Of a stretch of 18,528 nucleotides of DNA, positions 1 through 8,491 are shown piece after piece; the stretch's first letter is position 1, and the number at the start of each line of letters is the position of its first letter. Source of the stretch: an uncultured Eubacteriales bacterium (GTDB taxonomy: Bacteria; Bacillota; Clostridia; Oscillospirales; Oscillospiraceae). Location: contig CATJWA010000206.1 of assembly GCA_949744025.1 (NCBI GenBank), positions 1 to 18,528 of the forward strand. The letters are read 5' to 3'. A program made the translations under genes and the position numbers. Below the pieces are notes generated by a model. It was not told the DNA's origin. It did no database searches and was given only the letters and a program-made list of their open reading frames with translations.

Positions 1-891
1 ATGGCGCTGAAGCCCGACGTGACCATGTCGATAATTAAAAACTACCGCGGCGGACAGCAGAAGGTGTATTACAGCGAAAACGTCTACCGCGAGGGCGGGG
101 CCTCCCACGAGATGACGGAGATAATGCAGGCGGGCCTTGAGTGCATCGGGGAAATTGACGGCTACTCGCAGTACGAGGTCCTGGCGCTCGCCTGCGAGAG
201 CCTGAAGCTCATATCGGATGAGTATATTCTCGACGTGGCCTCCGCCGGCGTGGTAGAGGCGCTTTTGCGGCGCACCCCAGCGGACGAGGACGCGAAAAAA
301 AGCCTGCTTGAGTATGTGCAGAGCAAGAATGAGCACAACATAGCCGAAGTGTGCGCCGCGCGCGGAATATCGGATGATATCTGCCGCGCTTGGCAGTCGC
401 TCGCGGGGCTTTACGGTCCGCTGTGGGAGACCCTGCCGCGCCTGCGCGCTCTTTGCGGGGACGACGCGGAGATGGACGCGGCCTGCGCCGAGCTTGAGGC
501 GCTGCCCCGAGCCTTTGCCTGCGGGGGAGCGCGGCTTATGCTGGATTTTTCGATAATAACGGATTTGAGCTATTATAACGGACTGGTGTTCAAGGGCAGC
601 GTGCAGGGAATTCCGTCGCCGGTGCTCTCGGGCGGACGCTACGACAAGCTTGTGGCCAAGCTCGGCAAAAAGGCGGGGGCTATCGGTTTTGCGGTGTACC
701 TTGACGCGCTCAGCCGGCTCCCCGCGCAGGGGAACGGCCGCGACGCGGACGCGCTGCTGCTCTACGGACCGGACGTGCCTCCGGAGGCGGTGATGGACCG
801 CATGCGGGAGCTGCGGGCGCAGGGGCTCACGGTCCGCGCCCAGCCGGATGGGGACGAGACGGGCAGCTTCGGCCTTATTATGAGGCTATGA
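1..891 (+). CDS. hisZ: ATP phosphoribosyltransferase regulatory subunit HisZ (5' truncated by window)
   Basis: HisZ is a catalytically inactive histidyl-tRNA-synthetase-like protein. It forms a complex with short HisG and is needed for activity and histidine feedback in the first step of histidine synthesis. The visible 296 residues begin at a motif-2-like stretch (LKPDVTMSI), which in the family lies about 70-80 residues from the true N-terminus. The ATG at base 1 is therefore an internal Met and the real start lies upstream of the window. The class II motif 3 is clear at about residues 210-232 (SGGRYDKLV followed by GAIGFAVYLDAL). The anticodon-binding domain of true HisRS is absent and the protein stops soon after, as expected for HisZ. 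It lies 24 bases upstream of hisG, and this pairing separates it from a real hisS. Confidence is high. Confidence 0.9.
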   Translation: MALKPDVTMSIIKNYRGGQQKVYYSENVYREGGASHEMTEIMQAGLECIGEIDGYSQYEVLALACESLKLISDEYILDVASAGVVEALLRRTPADEDAKKSLLEYVQSKNEHNIAEVCAARGISDDICRAWQSLAGLYGPLWETLPRLRALCGDDAEMDAACAELEALPRAFACGGARLMLDFSIITDLSYYNGLVFKGSVQGIPSPVLSGGRYDKLVAKLGKKAGAIGFAVYLDALSRLPAQGNGRDADALLLYGPDVPPEAVMDRMRELRAQGLTVRAQPDGDETGSFGLIMRL

Positions 892-915
892 GGAAATTGG
901 AGGATGTTGTGTGAT

Positions 916-1554
916 ATGATTAATGTTGCGCTGCCGAAGGGCAGATTGGGCGAGCGGGTTTACGGCATGTTTGAGCGCGCCGGCTTCGGCTGCCCGGAGA
1001 TACGAAAGCCCGGGCGAAAGCTGATATTTGAAAGTCAGGAGACGGGAGTGAGCTTTTTCTGGGTCAAGCCCTCGGACGTGGCGATATATGTTGAGCGCGG
1101 CGCGGCCGACGTCGGCGTGGCGGGCAAGGACATTTTGCTGGAATACGCCCCAGACGTTTACGAGCTGCTGGATTTGAAAACCGGCTGCTGCCGCATGTGC
1201 GTGGCCGGACGGCGGGACTTCCGCGACGACACGACGCGCCCGCTGCGTGTGGCGACGAAGTTCCCGAATATTGCGCGCGGCTACTATTCCGAGCTCAGCC
1301 GCGAGATTGACGTTATAAAATTAAACGGCTCGATAGAGCTGGCTCCGCTGCTGGGCCTGTCGGACGTCATCGTGGACATAGTCGAGACCGGCGGCACACT
1401 GCGGGAGAACGACCTTGCCACGCTGGAGACAATAACGCAGATAAGCGCGCGGCTTATCGCCAACAAGGTCAGCTATAAATTCAAAAATGAGGAGATAACT
1501 CGTCTGTGCCGTGGAATTGGCGAGGCGGTCAGTCAGGAGGCGGAGGAGAAATGA
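916..1554 (+). CDS. hisG: ATP phosphoribosyltransferase catalytic subunit HisG, short form
   Basis: HisG joins ATP and PRPP to give phosphoribosyl-ATP, the committed step of histidine synthesis. The product is 212 aa, the short HisG form that lacks the C-terminal regulatory domain, which fits the HisZ gene just upstream. The N-terminus INVALPKGRLGE is typical. The PRPP-binding loop reads ETGGTLREN from Glu157. An upstream in-frame ATG at 904 directly abuts the GGAGG at 899-903, leaving no spacing. ATG 916 lies 12 bases after that ribosome site and gives the canonical family start, so I chose it; TTG 907 is a poorer option. The stop codon overlaps the hisD start (ATGA). Confidence is high for function and moderate for the exact start. 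Confidence 0.95.
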   Translation: MINVALPKGRLGERVYGMFERAGFGCPEIRKPGRKLIFESQETGVSFFWVKPSDVAIYVERGAADVGVAGKDILLEYAPDVYELLDLKTGCCRMCVAGRRDFRDDTTRPLRVATKFPNIARGYYSELSREIDVIKLNGSIELAPLLGLSDVIVDIVETGGTLRENDLATLETITQISARLIANKVSYKFKNEEITRLCRGIGEAVSQEAEEK

Positions 1555-2831
1555 TAAAAATAATGAAGCTCTCGGAGACCCCGAAAAGCGAGCTTTTCGT
1601 GCGCGATGCGCGCCTTGCCGACGTGGGAGCGGCGGTCACGGAGATAATCAATAACGTGCGCGCGCGCGGCGACACGGCGCTTTTGGAATACTGCGAGCGC
1701 TTTGACGGCGGCGCGCCGGACGCGCTCGAGGCCGGCCCCGCGGAGCTTGCCGCGGCGGTGAAGGCGGTGGAGCCGGAGCTTCTGGCCATACTTGAGCGCT
1801 CGGCGGCGAACATACACGCCTTTCACGAGGCTCAGGTACGCAGGGGCTTTGCGCTGACGCGGCCTGACGGCTCAGTTGTCGGGCAGAAGGTGATTGCGAT
1901 TGAGCGCGTGGGAATATATGTGCCGGGGGGTACGGCGGCATATCCGTCAACGGTACTCATGGACTGCATACCGGCGAAGATAGCCGGCTGCGCGGAGATA
2001 GTGATGGTCACGCCGGCGAAAAACGGCGCGGTAAGCTCCGCCATACTCGCCGCGGCGAAGCTTGCGGGAGTGGACCGCGTGTTTAAGGTGGGCGGCGCGC
2101 AGGCGGTGGCCGCGCTGGCCTACGGCACCGAGAGCGTTCCGCGCGTGGACAAGATAGTCGGTCCCGGCAACGCGTTTGTGGCTGAGGCGAAAAAGCAGGT
2201 TTTCGGCAGGGTGGCCATTGATATGATAGCCGGTCCCAGCGAAATTCTCATCGTGGCCGACGCGGAAACGAACCCCGCCTTTGCCGCAGCGGACCTGCTC
2301 AGTCAGGCCGAGCACGACAAAATGGCCTCCGCCGTGCTGATAACCGACAGCGGGACTTTAGCCGAAGCTGTGGCCGCGGAGGTGGAGCGCCAGCTTGAGA
2401 GCCTGCCACGGCGGGAGATTGCCGCCGCGTCCATTGAGAACAACGGCAAGATAATCGTCTGCGATAATTTGGACCAGGCGCTTGACCTTGCCAATGAGCT
2501 GGCCCCCGAGCACCTTGAGATATGTGTGGACAGGCCCTTTGACTGGTTGGGAAAGGTAAAAAACGCCGGCTCGGTGTTTCTGGGCCGGAGCTGCCCCGAG
2601 GCGCTGGGCGACTACTTCGCGGGACCCAACCACACCCTGCCCACCAGCGGTACGGCGCGCTTTTCCAGTCCCCTGTCGGTGGATGACTTCGTGAAAAGGA
2701 CGCAGTTTACCTATTACAGCGACGCGGCCTTCGCCGCCGCCGCGCCCGATGTTGCGCGTTTCGCCCGGGCCGAGGGGCTGGATGCGCACGCGCGCAGTGC
2801 CGAGATACGCCTTGAGGGGGGAGTGAAATGA
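1551..2831 (+). CDS. hisD: Histidinol dehydrogenase HisD
   Basis: HisD carries out the last two steps, oxidising L-histidinol by way of histidinal to L-histidine with two NAD+, as a Zn-dependent cytosolic homodimer. The product is 426 aa, the usual length. Zinc ligands known from the E. coli enzyme are recognisable: Gln252 and His255 (SQAEHDK), Asp354 (LGDYFAGPNH) and His413 near the C-terminus (LDAHARSAEIR). The catalytic Glu-His pair is at 320-321 (APEHLEI). An upstream in-frame ATG at 1506 would lie inside hisG and add a Gly-rich nonsense extension. ATG 1551 overlaps the hisG stop and is preceded by GGAGG at 1542-1546 and AGGAGG at 1535-1540, so it is preferred. The 3' end overlaps hisC by 4 bases. 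Confidence 0.96.
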   Translation: MIKIMKLSETPKSELFVRDARLADVGAAVTEIINNVRARGDTALLEYCERFDGGAPDALEAGPAELAAAVKAVEPELLAILERSAANIHAFHEAQVRRGFALTRPDGSVVGQKVIAIERVGIYVPGGTAAYPSTVLMDCIPAKIAGCAEIVMVTPAKNGAVSSAILAAAKLAGVDRVFKVGGAQAVAALAYGTESVPRVDKIVGPGNAFVAEAKKQVFGRVAIDMIAGPSEILIVADAETNPAFAAADLLSQAEHDKMASAVLITDSGTLAEAVAAEVERQLESLPRREIAAASIENNGKIIVCDNLDQALDLANELAPEHLEICVDRPFDWLGKVKNAGSVFLGRSCPEALGDYFAGPNHTLPTSGTARFSSPLSVDDFVKRTQFTYYSDAAFAAAAPDVARFARAEGLDAHARSAEIRLEGGVK

Positions 2832-3904
2832 GCCGGTTTTTCAGCGGGAAATACGCCTCGCTTGAGCCCTACGTCCCCGGCGAGCAGCCGCGGGAGAGAA
2901 AATACGTCAAGCTTAACACCAATGAGTCGCCCTACCCGCCCTCGCCCCTGCTGACAGAGCGGGTGCAGGAGCAGTGCGGGCTTTTGAACCTGTACTCCGA
3001 CCCTGAGTGCACGGCCCTGCGGGAGAGGCTGGCCGCGCGTCTGGGTGTGCGGACGGAAAACATCCTGCCGACAAACGGCTCAGACGAGGCGCTTAACTTT
3101 GCTGTCATGGCTTTTGGCGACGGGACACACCCCTTTGCTTTCGCGGATATCACCTACGGCTTTTACGCCGTGTTCTGCGCGCTGGGCGGCGTGCCGTATA
3201 TGGAAATACCTCTGCGGAAGGATTTTTCGATAGGGCTTGAGGATTATATCGGTCTGGGTAAAAACATCATCATCGCCAACCCCAACGCGCCCACGGGCCT
3301 CGCCCTGCCGCGCGCGGAGCTTGAGCGTGTAATCGCGTCGAACCCCGAAAACGTGGTAGTGATAGACGAGGCCTATGTTGATTTCGGCGCGGAGAGCTGC
3401 GTGCCGCTGATTGAGAAATACGACAACCTGCTGGTGACCCAGACCTTTTCCAAGTCCCGCTCCCTGGCCGGCGCGCGTTTGGGCTTTGCCGTGGGCTGTG
3501 CGGGACTTATCGCGGACCTGAACGCGGTGAAATACTCAACCAACCCCTACAACGTCAACCGAATGACTATGGCCGCAGGTTCAGCGGCGCTGGATGACGA
3601 CGGGTATTTCATGGCAAACTGCCGCGATATTGCCGCGACGCGGGGGTACGTCTCGCGCGAGCTGGCGGGGCTGGGCTTTGAGCTGACAGATTCGCGCACA
3701 AACTTCGTTTTCTGCACCCACCCGAAAATTCAGGGCGCGGAGCTTTACAGCGAGCTTCGCGCGCGCGGCGTGCTCGTGCGGCACTTTGACTCCCCGCGCA
3801 TTGCCGCTTACAACCGCGTGAGCATAGGCACGAGGGAGCAGATGGACATTTTCCTTGACGCGGTCAGGGACATTTTAAATGAGAGGGGCGGTGCGGCTTT
3901 ATGA
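2828..3904 (+). CDS. hisC: Histidinol-phosphate aminotransferase HisC
   Basis: HisC is a PLP-dependent fold type I aminotransferase that converts imidazole-acetol phosphate to L-histidinol phosphate using glutamate. The product is 358 aa, normal for the family. The N-terminus contains KLNTNESPYPPSP, the substrate-side signature of HisC. The PLP Schiff-base lysine is Lys209 in TFSKSRSLAGARLGF. Upstream, VVIDEAYVDFG supplies the pyridine-N-binding Asp and neighbouring Tyr. Both ends are ATGA overlaps with hisD and hisB, placing it in the same co-translated string. Aromatic aminotransferase activity cannot be excluded from sequence, but the his-operon position makes HisC the natural reading. Confidence 0.95.
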   Translation: MSRFFSGKYASLEPYVPGEQPRERKYVKLNTNESPYPPSPLLTERVQEQCGLLNLYSDPECTALRERLAARLGVRTENILPTNGSDEALNFAVMAFGDGTHPFAFADITYGFYAVFCALGGVPYMEIPLRKDFSIGLEDYIGLGKNIIIANPNAPTGLALPRAELERVIASNPENVVVIDEAYVDFGAESCVPLIEKYDNLLVTQTFSKSRSLAGARLGFAVGCAGLIADLNAVKYSTNPYNVNRMTMAAGSAALDDDGYFMANCRDIAATRGYVSRELAGLGFELTDSRTNFVFCTHPKIQGAELYSELRARGVLVRHFDSPRIAAYNRVSIGTREQMDIFLDAVRDILNERGGAAL

Positions 3905-4488
3905 GAACTGCTGAAATATTGCGCAAAACCGCGGAGACGGATATAAAATTAAAGCTCAATCTTGACGGCTCCGGCAAGTCCGACATCGACACGGGCTGCG
4001 GCTTTTTAGACCACATGCTCACGCTTTTTGCCCGCCACGGCCGCGTTGACATGGACGTCACCTGCCGGGGCGACACGCAGGTGGACTACCACCACACGGT
4101 CGAGGACGTCGGCATCGCTCTGGGCACGGCGCTGGACGCCGCGCTCGGCGGCAAGCGCGGCATAAACCGCTACGGAAGTATGCTTTTGCCCATGGATGAG
4201 ACGCTGGTGCTCTGCGCGCTGGACCTGTCGGGCCGTGCGCACCTTACTTACGCGCTGGAGATTCCCGCCCAGAAGGTTGGGGACTTCGACACGGAGCTGG
4301 CGGAGGAATTTTTCCTTGCCCTCGCCCGCTGCGCGCGTCTGACGCTGCACCTGCGCCGGATATCCGGCAAGAACGCCCACCACATAATCGAGGCCGCGTT
4401 CAAGGCTCTGGGCCGCGCGCTGCGTCAGGCCGTTTCGCTTGACCCCGACGCGGCGGACGAAGTGCCCTCGACAAAGGGGGTACTATGA
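3901..4488 (+). CDS. hisB: Imidazoleglycerol-phosphate dehydratase HisB (monofunctional)
   Basis: HisB dehydrates imidazole glycerol phosphate to imidazole acetol phosphate using Mn. This is the 195-aa monofunctional form without the N-terminal HAD phosphatase found in enterobacteria, so the phosphatase step must come from another gene; the PHP gene at 7275 supplies it. Two metal-binding HH..E motifs are visible: HHTVED from His64 and HHIIEAAFKALGRALRQA from His160. The stretch GSGKSDIDTGCGFLDHML is also characteristic. It starts within the hisC stop and ends within the hisH start, both as ATGA. Confidence 0.96.
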   Translation: MRTAEILRKTAETDIKLKLNLDGSGKSDIDTGCGFLDHMLTLFARHGRVDMDVTCRGDTQVDYHHTVEDVGIALGTALDAALGGKRGINRYGSMLLPMDETLVLCALDLSGRAHLTYALEIPAQKVGDFDTELAEEFFLALARCARLTLHLRRISGKNAHHIIEAAFKALGRALRQAVSLDPDAADEVPSTKGVL

Positions 4489-5096
4489 CAGCTATAGTTG
4501 ATTACGGAGTGGGGAACCTGTTTTCCCTGAAAAGCTCGCTGCGCTTCGTCGGAGCGGACGTGACAGTGACGGGCGAGGCGGAGGAAATCCGCCGCGCGGA
4601 CAGAATAATCCTCCCCGGCGTCGGCGCCTTCGGCGACGCGGCCAAAAAGCTGCGGGAGCGGGGACTGGACGCGGTGGTGACAGACGAGGCGCGGCGGGGC
4701 AAGCCGCTGCTGGGTATATGCCTTGGGATGCAGCTTTTGTTTGAGAAAAGCCTTGAGTTCGGAGAGCATGCAGGTCTGGGACTGCTGCCCGGCACGGTGC
4801 GTCCGCTCGCCGAGGTGCTTCCGGACGCATACAAAATACCTCAGATTGGCTGGAACGCGCTGAATATCACAATGCCGGACTGCCCCATATTAAAGTACAT
4901 CCGCGAGGGCGACTGTGTTTACTTTGTGCATTCATACCACGCCGTGGGCTGCGGCGCTTCCCTCGCCGCATCGGCGGAGTACGGCGTGGACGTTACCGCT
5001 GCGGTGGCGAGCGGCAACGTGTATGGCTGCCAGTTTCACCCCGAAAAGAGCGGCATGGTGGGACTGAACATTTTGAAGGCTTTCTGTGAGCTGTAA
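4485..5096 (+). CDS. hisH: Imidazole glycerol phosphate synthase, glutaminase subunit HisH
   Basis: HisH is a class I glutamine amidotransferase that hydrolyses glutamine and channels ammonia to HisF. The product is 203 aa. The catalytic triad is complete: nucleophile Cys79 in GICLGMQLLFE, and His185 and Glu187 in GCQFHPEKSG. The oxyanion-side signature ILPGVGAFGDA is also present near residue 44. Its partner HisF is two genes downstream with hisA between them, a common operon order. The start overlaps the hisB stop. The next gene, hisA, starts about 20 bases after this stop. Confidence 0.96.
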   Translation: MTAIVDYGVGNLFSLKSSLRFVGADVTVTGEAEEIRRADRIILPGVGAFGDAAKKLRERGLDAVVTDEARRGKPLLGICLGMQLLFEKSLEFGEHAGLGLLPGTVRPLAEVLPDAYKIPQIGWNALNITMPDCPILKYIREGDCVYFVHSYHAVGCGASLAASAEYGVDVTAAVASGNVYGCQFHPEKSGMVGLNILKAFCEL

Positions 5097-5115
5097 GGAA
5101 AGGGCGGTCAGAAAT

Positions 5116-5829
5116 ATGGAAATTTTCCCAGCGATAGATTTGTATGAGGGGCAGGTTGTGCGCCTGCTCAGGGGCGATTACGAGAAAAAGACCGTCTACA
5201 GCGCCGATCCAGCCGTAGTGGCGGAGACTTTTAAAAAGGCGGGTGCGGCAAACATCCACCTCGTGGACCTCGAGGGCGCGCGAGACGGCGGCACGCCGAA
5301 CTTTGAGCTCATAGCGCGCATAGTGCGCGAGACAGGGCTGCGCGCCGAGGTCGGCGGCGGGATACGCAGCGTGGAAACCGTCGAAAAATACCTCGAAGCG
5401 GGCGTTTTCCGCGTTATCCTCGGCACCGCCGCGGTCAGCGACAGGGCGCTTCTGGCCTCGCTGCTGAAAGAGTACGGCGAGCGCGTGGCCGTGGGCGTGG
5501 ACATACGCGACGGGCGCGTGGCGGTCAGGGGCTGGCGCGAGCTGAGCGAAAAGCGCGCGCAGGACTTCTGCACAGAGCTGTGCGGCATGGGCGTCAAAAC
5601 CATCATCTGCACCGACATATCAAGGGACGGCGCCATGCAGGGCACAAACCGCTTGCTTTACAGGGAGCTGACGGAGAAATTTGACATTGACATAATCGCC
5701 TCCGGCGGCGTGTCCACGATAGACGACGTGAAGGCTCTGCGCGACATGGGGCTTTACGGCGCAATACTCGGCAGGGCGATATACACCGGCGGGATTGACC
5801 TTGCCGGGGCGATAGAGGTGTGCCGATGA
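5116..5829 (+). CDS. hisA: ProFAR isomerase HisA
   Basis: HisA is a (beta-alpha)8 barrel isomerase that converts ProFAR to PRFAR, the substrate of HisHF. The product is 237 aa from ATG 5116. Catalytic Asp8 is in FPAIDLYEGQVVRL and Asp167 in ICTDISRDGAMQG, with phosphate-binding GGG and GG turns (EVGGGIRS near residue 80; IASGGVST near residue 197). The reading frame opens further upstream at ATG 5086, but that would overlap hisH and add ten residues before the invariant start of the barrel, so 5116 is preferred; an AAGG-type ribosome site lies 11-16 bases upstream. The 3' end overlaps hisF as ATGA. Confidence 0.95.
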   Translation: MEIFPAIDLYEGQVVRLLRGDYEKKTVYSADPAVVAETFKKAGAANIHLVDLEGARDGGTPNFELIARIVRETGLRAEVGGGIRSVETVEKYLEAGVFRVILGTAAVSDRALLASLLKEYGERVAVGVDIRDGRVAVRGWRELSEKRAQDFCTELCGMGVKTIICTDISRDGAMQGTNRLLYRELTEKFDIDIIASGGVSTIDDVKALRDMGLYGAILGRAIYTGGIDLAGAIEVCR

Positions 5830-6584
5830 TAACAAAGAGAATAATTCCCTGCCTCGACGTGCGAAACGGCAGGGTGGTCAAGGGCGTGAACTTCACCGGA
5901 TTGGCCGACGTGTCCTCCCCCGTGGAGCTCGGGCGGTACTACAGCGAGAACGGTGCGGACGAGCTGGTGTTCTACGATATCACCGCCTCGGCCGAGGACA
6001 GGGCGCTCTTTACGGACATACTCACGGAGGTGGCCTCCACCATCTTCATTCCCCTGACCGTCGGCGGCGGGATAAACTCCGTGGCGGACTTTGAGCGCGT
6101 GCTCTCCTGCGGCGCGGACAAGGTCAGCGTCAACTCCGGAGCCCTGCGCCGGCCGGAGCTGATAGGCGAGGCGGCGAAAAGGTATGGCAGCCAGTGCGTG
6201 GTGCTCTCGTGCGACATAAAGCGCGTGGACGGGCAGTTTCACGTCTACGCCCGCGGCGGGCGTGAGGACACGGGGCGCGAGGCCATAGACTGGATACGCC
6301 GCGGCGTGGATTTGGGCGCGGGCGAGGTGGTTGTCAACTCCATCGACACCGACGGAGTAAAGGGCGGCTTTGACATTGAGCTGCTGCGCGCGGTGTGTGC
6401 GGCGGTAAAGGTGCCTGTGGTGGCCTCCGGCGGCGCGGGTTCAATCGCGCATTTTGTGGAGCTCTTTCGCGAAATTCCCGAGGTGGACGCGGGCCTTGCC
6501 GCCTCAATCTTCCACTTCGGCGAGGTGAGCATCGCGGAGCTTAAAAGGGCGCTGGACGAAAACGGAATTATTGTAAGAAGGTAA
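5826..6584 (+). CDS. hisF: Imidazole glycerol phosphate synthase, cyclase subunit HisF
   Basis: HisF takes ammonia from HisH and converts PRFAR to imidazole glycerol phosphate and AICAR, the latter recycled to purines. The product is 252 aa, the usual length. The two catalytic aspartates are at the conserved positions 11 (IIPCLDVRNGRVVKG) and 130 (LSCDIKRVDG). Phosphate-binding turns LTVGGGI and VASGGAG are present, as is NSIDTDGVKGGFD. The ATG at 5826 overlaps the hisA stop; a GTG two codons upstream is in frame but would break the canonical MITKRIIPC start. HisA and HisF are homologous barrels and adjacent here, as in many operons. Confidence 0.96.
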   Translation: MITKRIIPCLDVRNGRVVKGVNFTGLADVSSPVELGRYYSENGADELVFYDITASAEDRALFTDILTEVASTIFIPLTVGGGINSVADFERVLSCGADKVSVNSGALRRPELIGEAAKRYGSQCVVLSCDIKRVDGQFHVYARGGREDTGREAIDWIRRGVDLGAGEVVVNSIDTDGVKGGFDIELLRAVCAAVKVPVVASGGAGSIAHFVELFREIPEVDAGLAASIFHFGEVSIAELKRALDENGIIVRR

Positions 6585-6588
6585 ATAT

Positions 6589-7260
6589 ATGCTGAACATG
6601 GACGACTTGAAATTTGACGAAAAGGGCCTCATACCCGCTGTAGTCGTGGACGCGGACACGAAAAAGGTCCTGACCTTAGCTTACATGAGCCGAGAGAGCC
6701 TGAAAATATCCATGGAGCGGGAGCTGTGCTGCTTTTACAGCCGCTCGCGGCAGGAGCTCTGGCTCAAGGGCGAGACCTCGGGCAATTATCAGCACATCGT
6801 GTCCATAACCGCGGACTGCGACCGCGACGCGCTCACGGTACTTGTAAACAGGGACGGCCCAGCCTGCCACACGGGAACGGATAGCTGCTTTAACGACGCG
6901 GTGTTTGTCTCGGAGAATAACCATGCCTTTGACCTTGACGCTCTCATGGAGCTGATAGCAGGGCGAAAAAGAGAAAAGAAAGAGGGCTCTTACACCAGCT
7001 ATCTGTTTGAAAAGGGCATAGACAAGATTCTCAAAAAGGTCGGCGAGGAGTGCACCGAGGTCATCATCGCCGCCAAGGACAACGACCGTGCCGAGACAAT
7101 CTATGAGGTTGCGGATTTGACGTATCACGTGATGGTGATGCTCCTGGAGATGGGAATAAGCCTTGACGACATCCGCGCTGAGCTGAGAAGCCGCCACGTC
7201 ATTGACCACAAGGTAAAACAGGAAAAAATGACGGCTGCTTTTTCCGGTGAGAAAAAGTAG
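6589..7260 (+). CDS. hisIE: Bifunctional phosphoribosyl-AMP cyclohydrolase / phosphoribosyl-ATP pyrophosphatase HisIE
   Basis: This is a fusion of the enzymes for steps 2 and 3. The N-terminal HisI part (about residues 1-115) opens the adenine ring of PR-AMP. The C-terminal HisE part (about 125-215) removes pyrophosphate from PR-ATP. In HisI, the Zn cysteines are Cys77 (DCDRDAL), Cys93 (ACHTG) and Cys100 (DSCF), with the usual 16 and 7 residue spacing. HisE shows the all-alpha MazG-like pattern with EECTEVIIAAK and YEVADLTYHVMVMLLE. It starts five bases after hisF, with AAGAAGG at 6575-6581 as the ribosome site for ATG 6589. A second ATG at 6598 is less well spaced. A Lys/Glu-rich linker (about 124-132) joins the domains. 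Confidence 0.95.
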   Translation: MLNMDDLKFDEKGLIPAVVVDADTKKVLTLAYMSRESLKISMERELCCFYSRSRQELWLKGETSGNYQHIVSITADCDRDALTVLVNRDGPACHTGTDSCFNDAVFVSENNHAFDLDALMELIAGRKREKKEGSYTSYLFEKGIDKILKKVGEECTEVIIAAKDNDRAETIYEVADLTYHVMVMLLEMGISLDDIRAELRSRHVIDHKVKQEKMTAAFSGEKK

Positions 7261-7274
7261 CCAAGGGGAACAGT

Positions 7275-8084
7275 ATGAAAGCTGATTTTCACACGCACAG
7301 CACCTTCTGCGACGGAAAGGACACTCCCGCGGAAATGTGCGCGCGAGCCCTTGAACTGGGCTTTGAGGCTCTTGGCTTCACGGGCCACAGCTTCACGGAC
7401 TTTGATCCCTGCGGCATGAGCGAGTCTGCCTCCGCGGTCTACCGTGCGGAAATTGCCCGTCTAAAAAAAGAATATGCCGGGCGCATGGAGCTTTACTGCG
7501 GCGTAGAGCAGGATTATTTCTCGGGCTGTGTGCCTCCGGAATACGACTATGCTATCGGCTCGGTGCACTACGTGCTCCATGACGGGGAATACCTGTGCGT
7601 GGACTGGTCGCCGGAGCGTACGCGGGAAAACATTGAAAAATATGGCGGCGACGTCTATGCCTATGCTCGGGACTACTTCGCACTTGTGGGCGGGGTGCTG
7701 GAGCGCACCGGCGCGGACATCGTCGGCCATTTTGACCTCATACGCAAGTTTGACGAGCTGGACCCCCTGCTGGACGAGACACACCCCCAGTACATACGCG
7801 CGGTGGCGGATGCGCTCGACCGGCTGTGCGCGGGGAGCAAACGGCCCGTGTTTGAAATAAACACCGGAGCAATGGCGCGCGGATACCGTTCCGAGCCTTA
7901 CCCCTCGCCGCGCCTGCTGCGGGAAATACGCGCGCGCCGCTGCCCGATAATGATTACCGGCGATTGCCACGACCGGACTAAGCTCAGTTTTGGATATGCC
8001 GCGGCTGCGGAGCTGGCGCGTGGAGCGGGCTTCTCGGGTCAGCTTATCATAAAAAACGGAAAATTCACGGAATGCGAGCTGTGA
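7275..8084 (+). CDS. hisK: PHP-family histidinol-phosphatase (HisK/HisJ type)
   Basis: This is a 269-aa PHP domain phosphoesterase. By family and position it dephosphorylates histidinol phosphate to histidinol, the step not covered by the monofunctional HisB here. Metal ligands of the PHP fold are visible: His6 and His8 (DFHTHSTFCDGKD), the GHSF motif near residue 38, GVEQDY near residue 77, GSVHYV near residue 95, GHFDLIRKF near residue 152, and Asp230/His232 (TGDCHD). The start has AGGGG at 7264-7268, six bases upstream of ATG, and lies 14 bases after hisIE, so it is probably the last gene of the operon. A general PHP phosphatase is possible, but the context strongly favours histidinol-phosphatase. 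No convincing terminator follows it. Confidence 0.9.
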   Translation: MKADFHTHSTFCDGKDTPAEMCARALELGFEALGFTGHSFTDFDPCGMSESASAVYRAEIARLKKEYAGRMELYCGVEQDYFSGCVPPEYDYAIGSVHYVLHDGEYLCVDWSPERTRENIEKYGGDVYAYARDYFALVGGVLERTGADIVGHFDLIRKFDELDPLLDETHPQYIRAVADALDRLCAGSKRPVFEINTGAMARGYRSEPYPSPRLLREIRARRCPIMITGDCHDRTKLSFGYAAAAELARGAGFSGQLIIKNGKFTECEL

Positions 8085-8108
8085 AGCCCCGTGCCCGACG
8101 CTTTTTTG

Positions 8109-8138
8109 TTGACGAGTGCAGCGCGGCGGTTGTAATAT
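8109..8138 (+). promoter_or_regulatory. Sigma-70-type promoter for the YbjQ-family gene
   Basis: TTGACG at 8109-8114 and TAATAT at 8133-8138 are separated by 18 bases and lie about 30 bases upstream of the ATG at 8171. The match to the vegetative consensus is good for a GC-rich genome. The position suggests the small gene can be expressed independently of the his operon. Confidence 0.6.
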
Positions 8139-8170
8139 AGAGGCATACCAAACTATGGAGGCTTCAAACT

Positions 8171-8491
8171 ATGATTATAACTACCACAAACTCGGTTGAG
8201 GGCAAGAGGATACTTGAGTATTACGGAATTGTGTTCGGAGAGGTCGTATCCGGTGTGAATTTCGTCAGAGACTTTGCCGCGAGCATAACCGACTTTTTCG
8301 GCGGCCGTTCAAACTCCTATGAGGACGAGCTGATAAACGCGCGCGAGGCCGCCCTGCGGGAAATGGCCGGCCGTGCCGAGTCCTTGGGCGCCAACGCCGT
8401 TGTCGGCGTGGATTTGGACTACGAGGTGCTCGGCTCGAGCAACGGTATGCTAATGGTCACGGCGAGCGGAACGGCGGTGTATGTCGAATGA
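8171..8491 (+). CDS. YbjQ/UPF0145 family protein
   Basis: This 106-aa protein matches the YbjQ family (PF01906, sometimes labelled putative heavy-metal-binding). Known members are small cytosolic proteins that form pentamers and lack a firmly established function. The signatures seen are the N-terminal ITTTNSVEGKRILEYYGIVFGEVV, given here only as the strand-helix start, the middle REAALREMAGRAESLGANAVVGVDLDYE (also an extended signature), and a C-terminal beta strand MLMVTASGTAVYVE. ATG 8171 has GGAGG at 8157-8161, nine bases upstream, and its own promoter. The last codons and the stop lie in the left arm of a perfect 17-bp hairpin, so the protein C-terminus and an RNA structure share the same bases. 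The family call is firm; the role is unknown. Confidence 0.88.
   Translation: MIITTTNSVEGKRILEYYGIVFGEVVSGVNFVRDFAASITDFFGGRSNSYEDELINAREAALREMAGRAESLGANAVVGVDLDYEVLGSSNGMLMVTASGTAVYVE

Noticed and set aside
1506..1550. Upstream start for hisD
   Set aside because: It lies within hisG, gives a Gly-rich extension, and the overlapping ATG at 1551 has two ribosome sites and gives the family length.
8085..8108. Possible terminator after the histidinol-phosphatase gene
   Set aside because: There is a short T-run (8102-8107), but the only preceding inverted repeat is a 3-bp stem, too weak to support a call.
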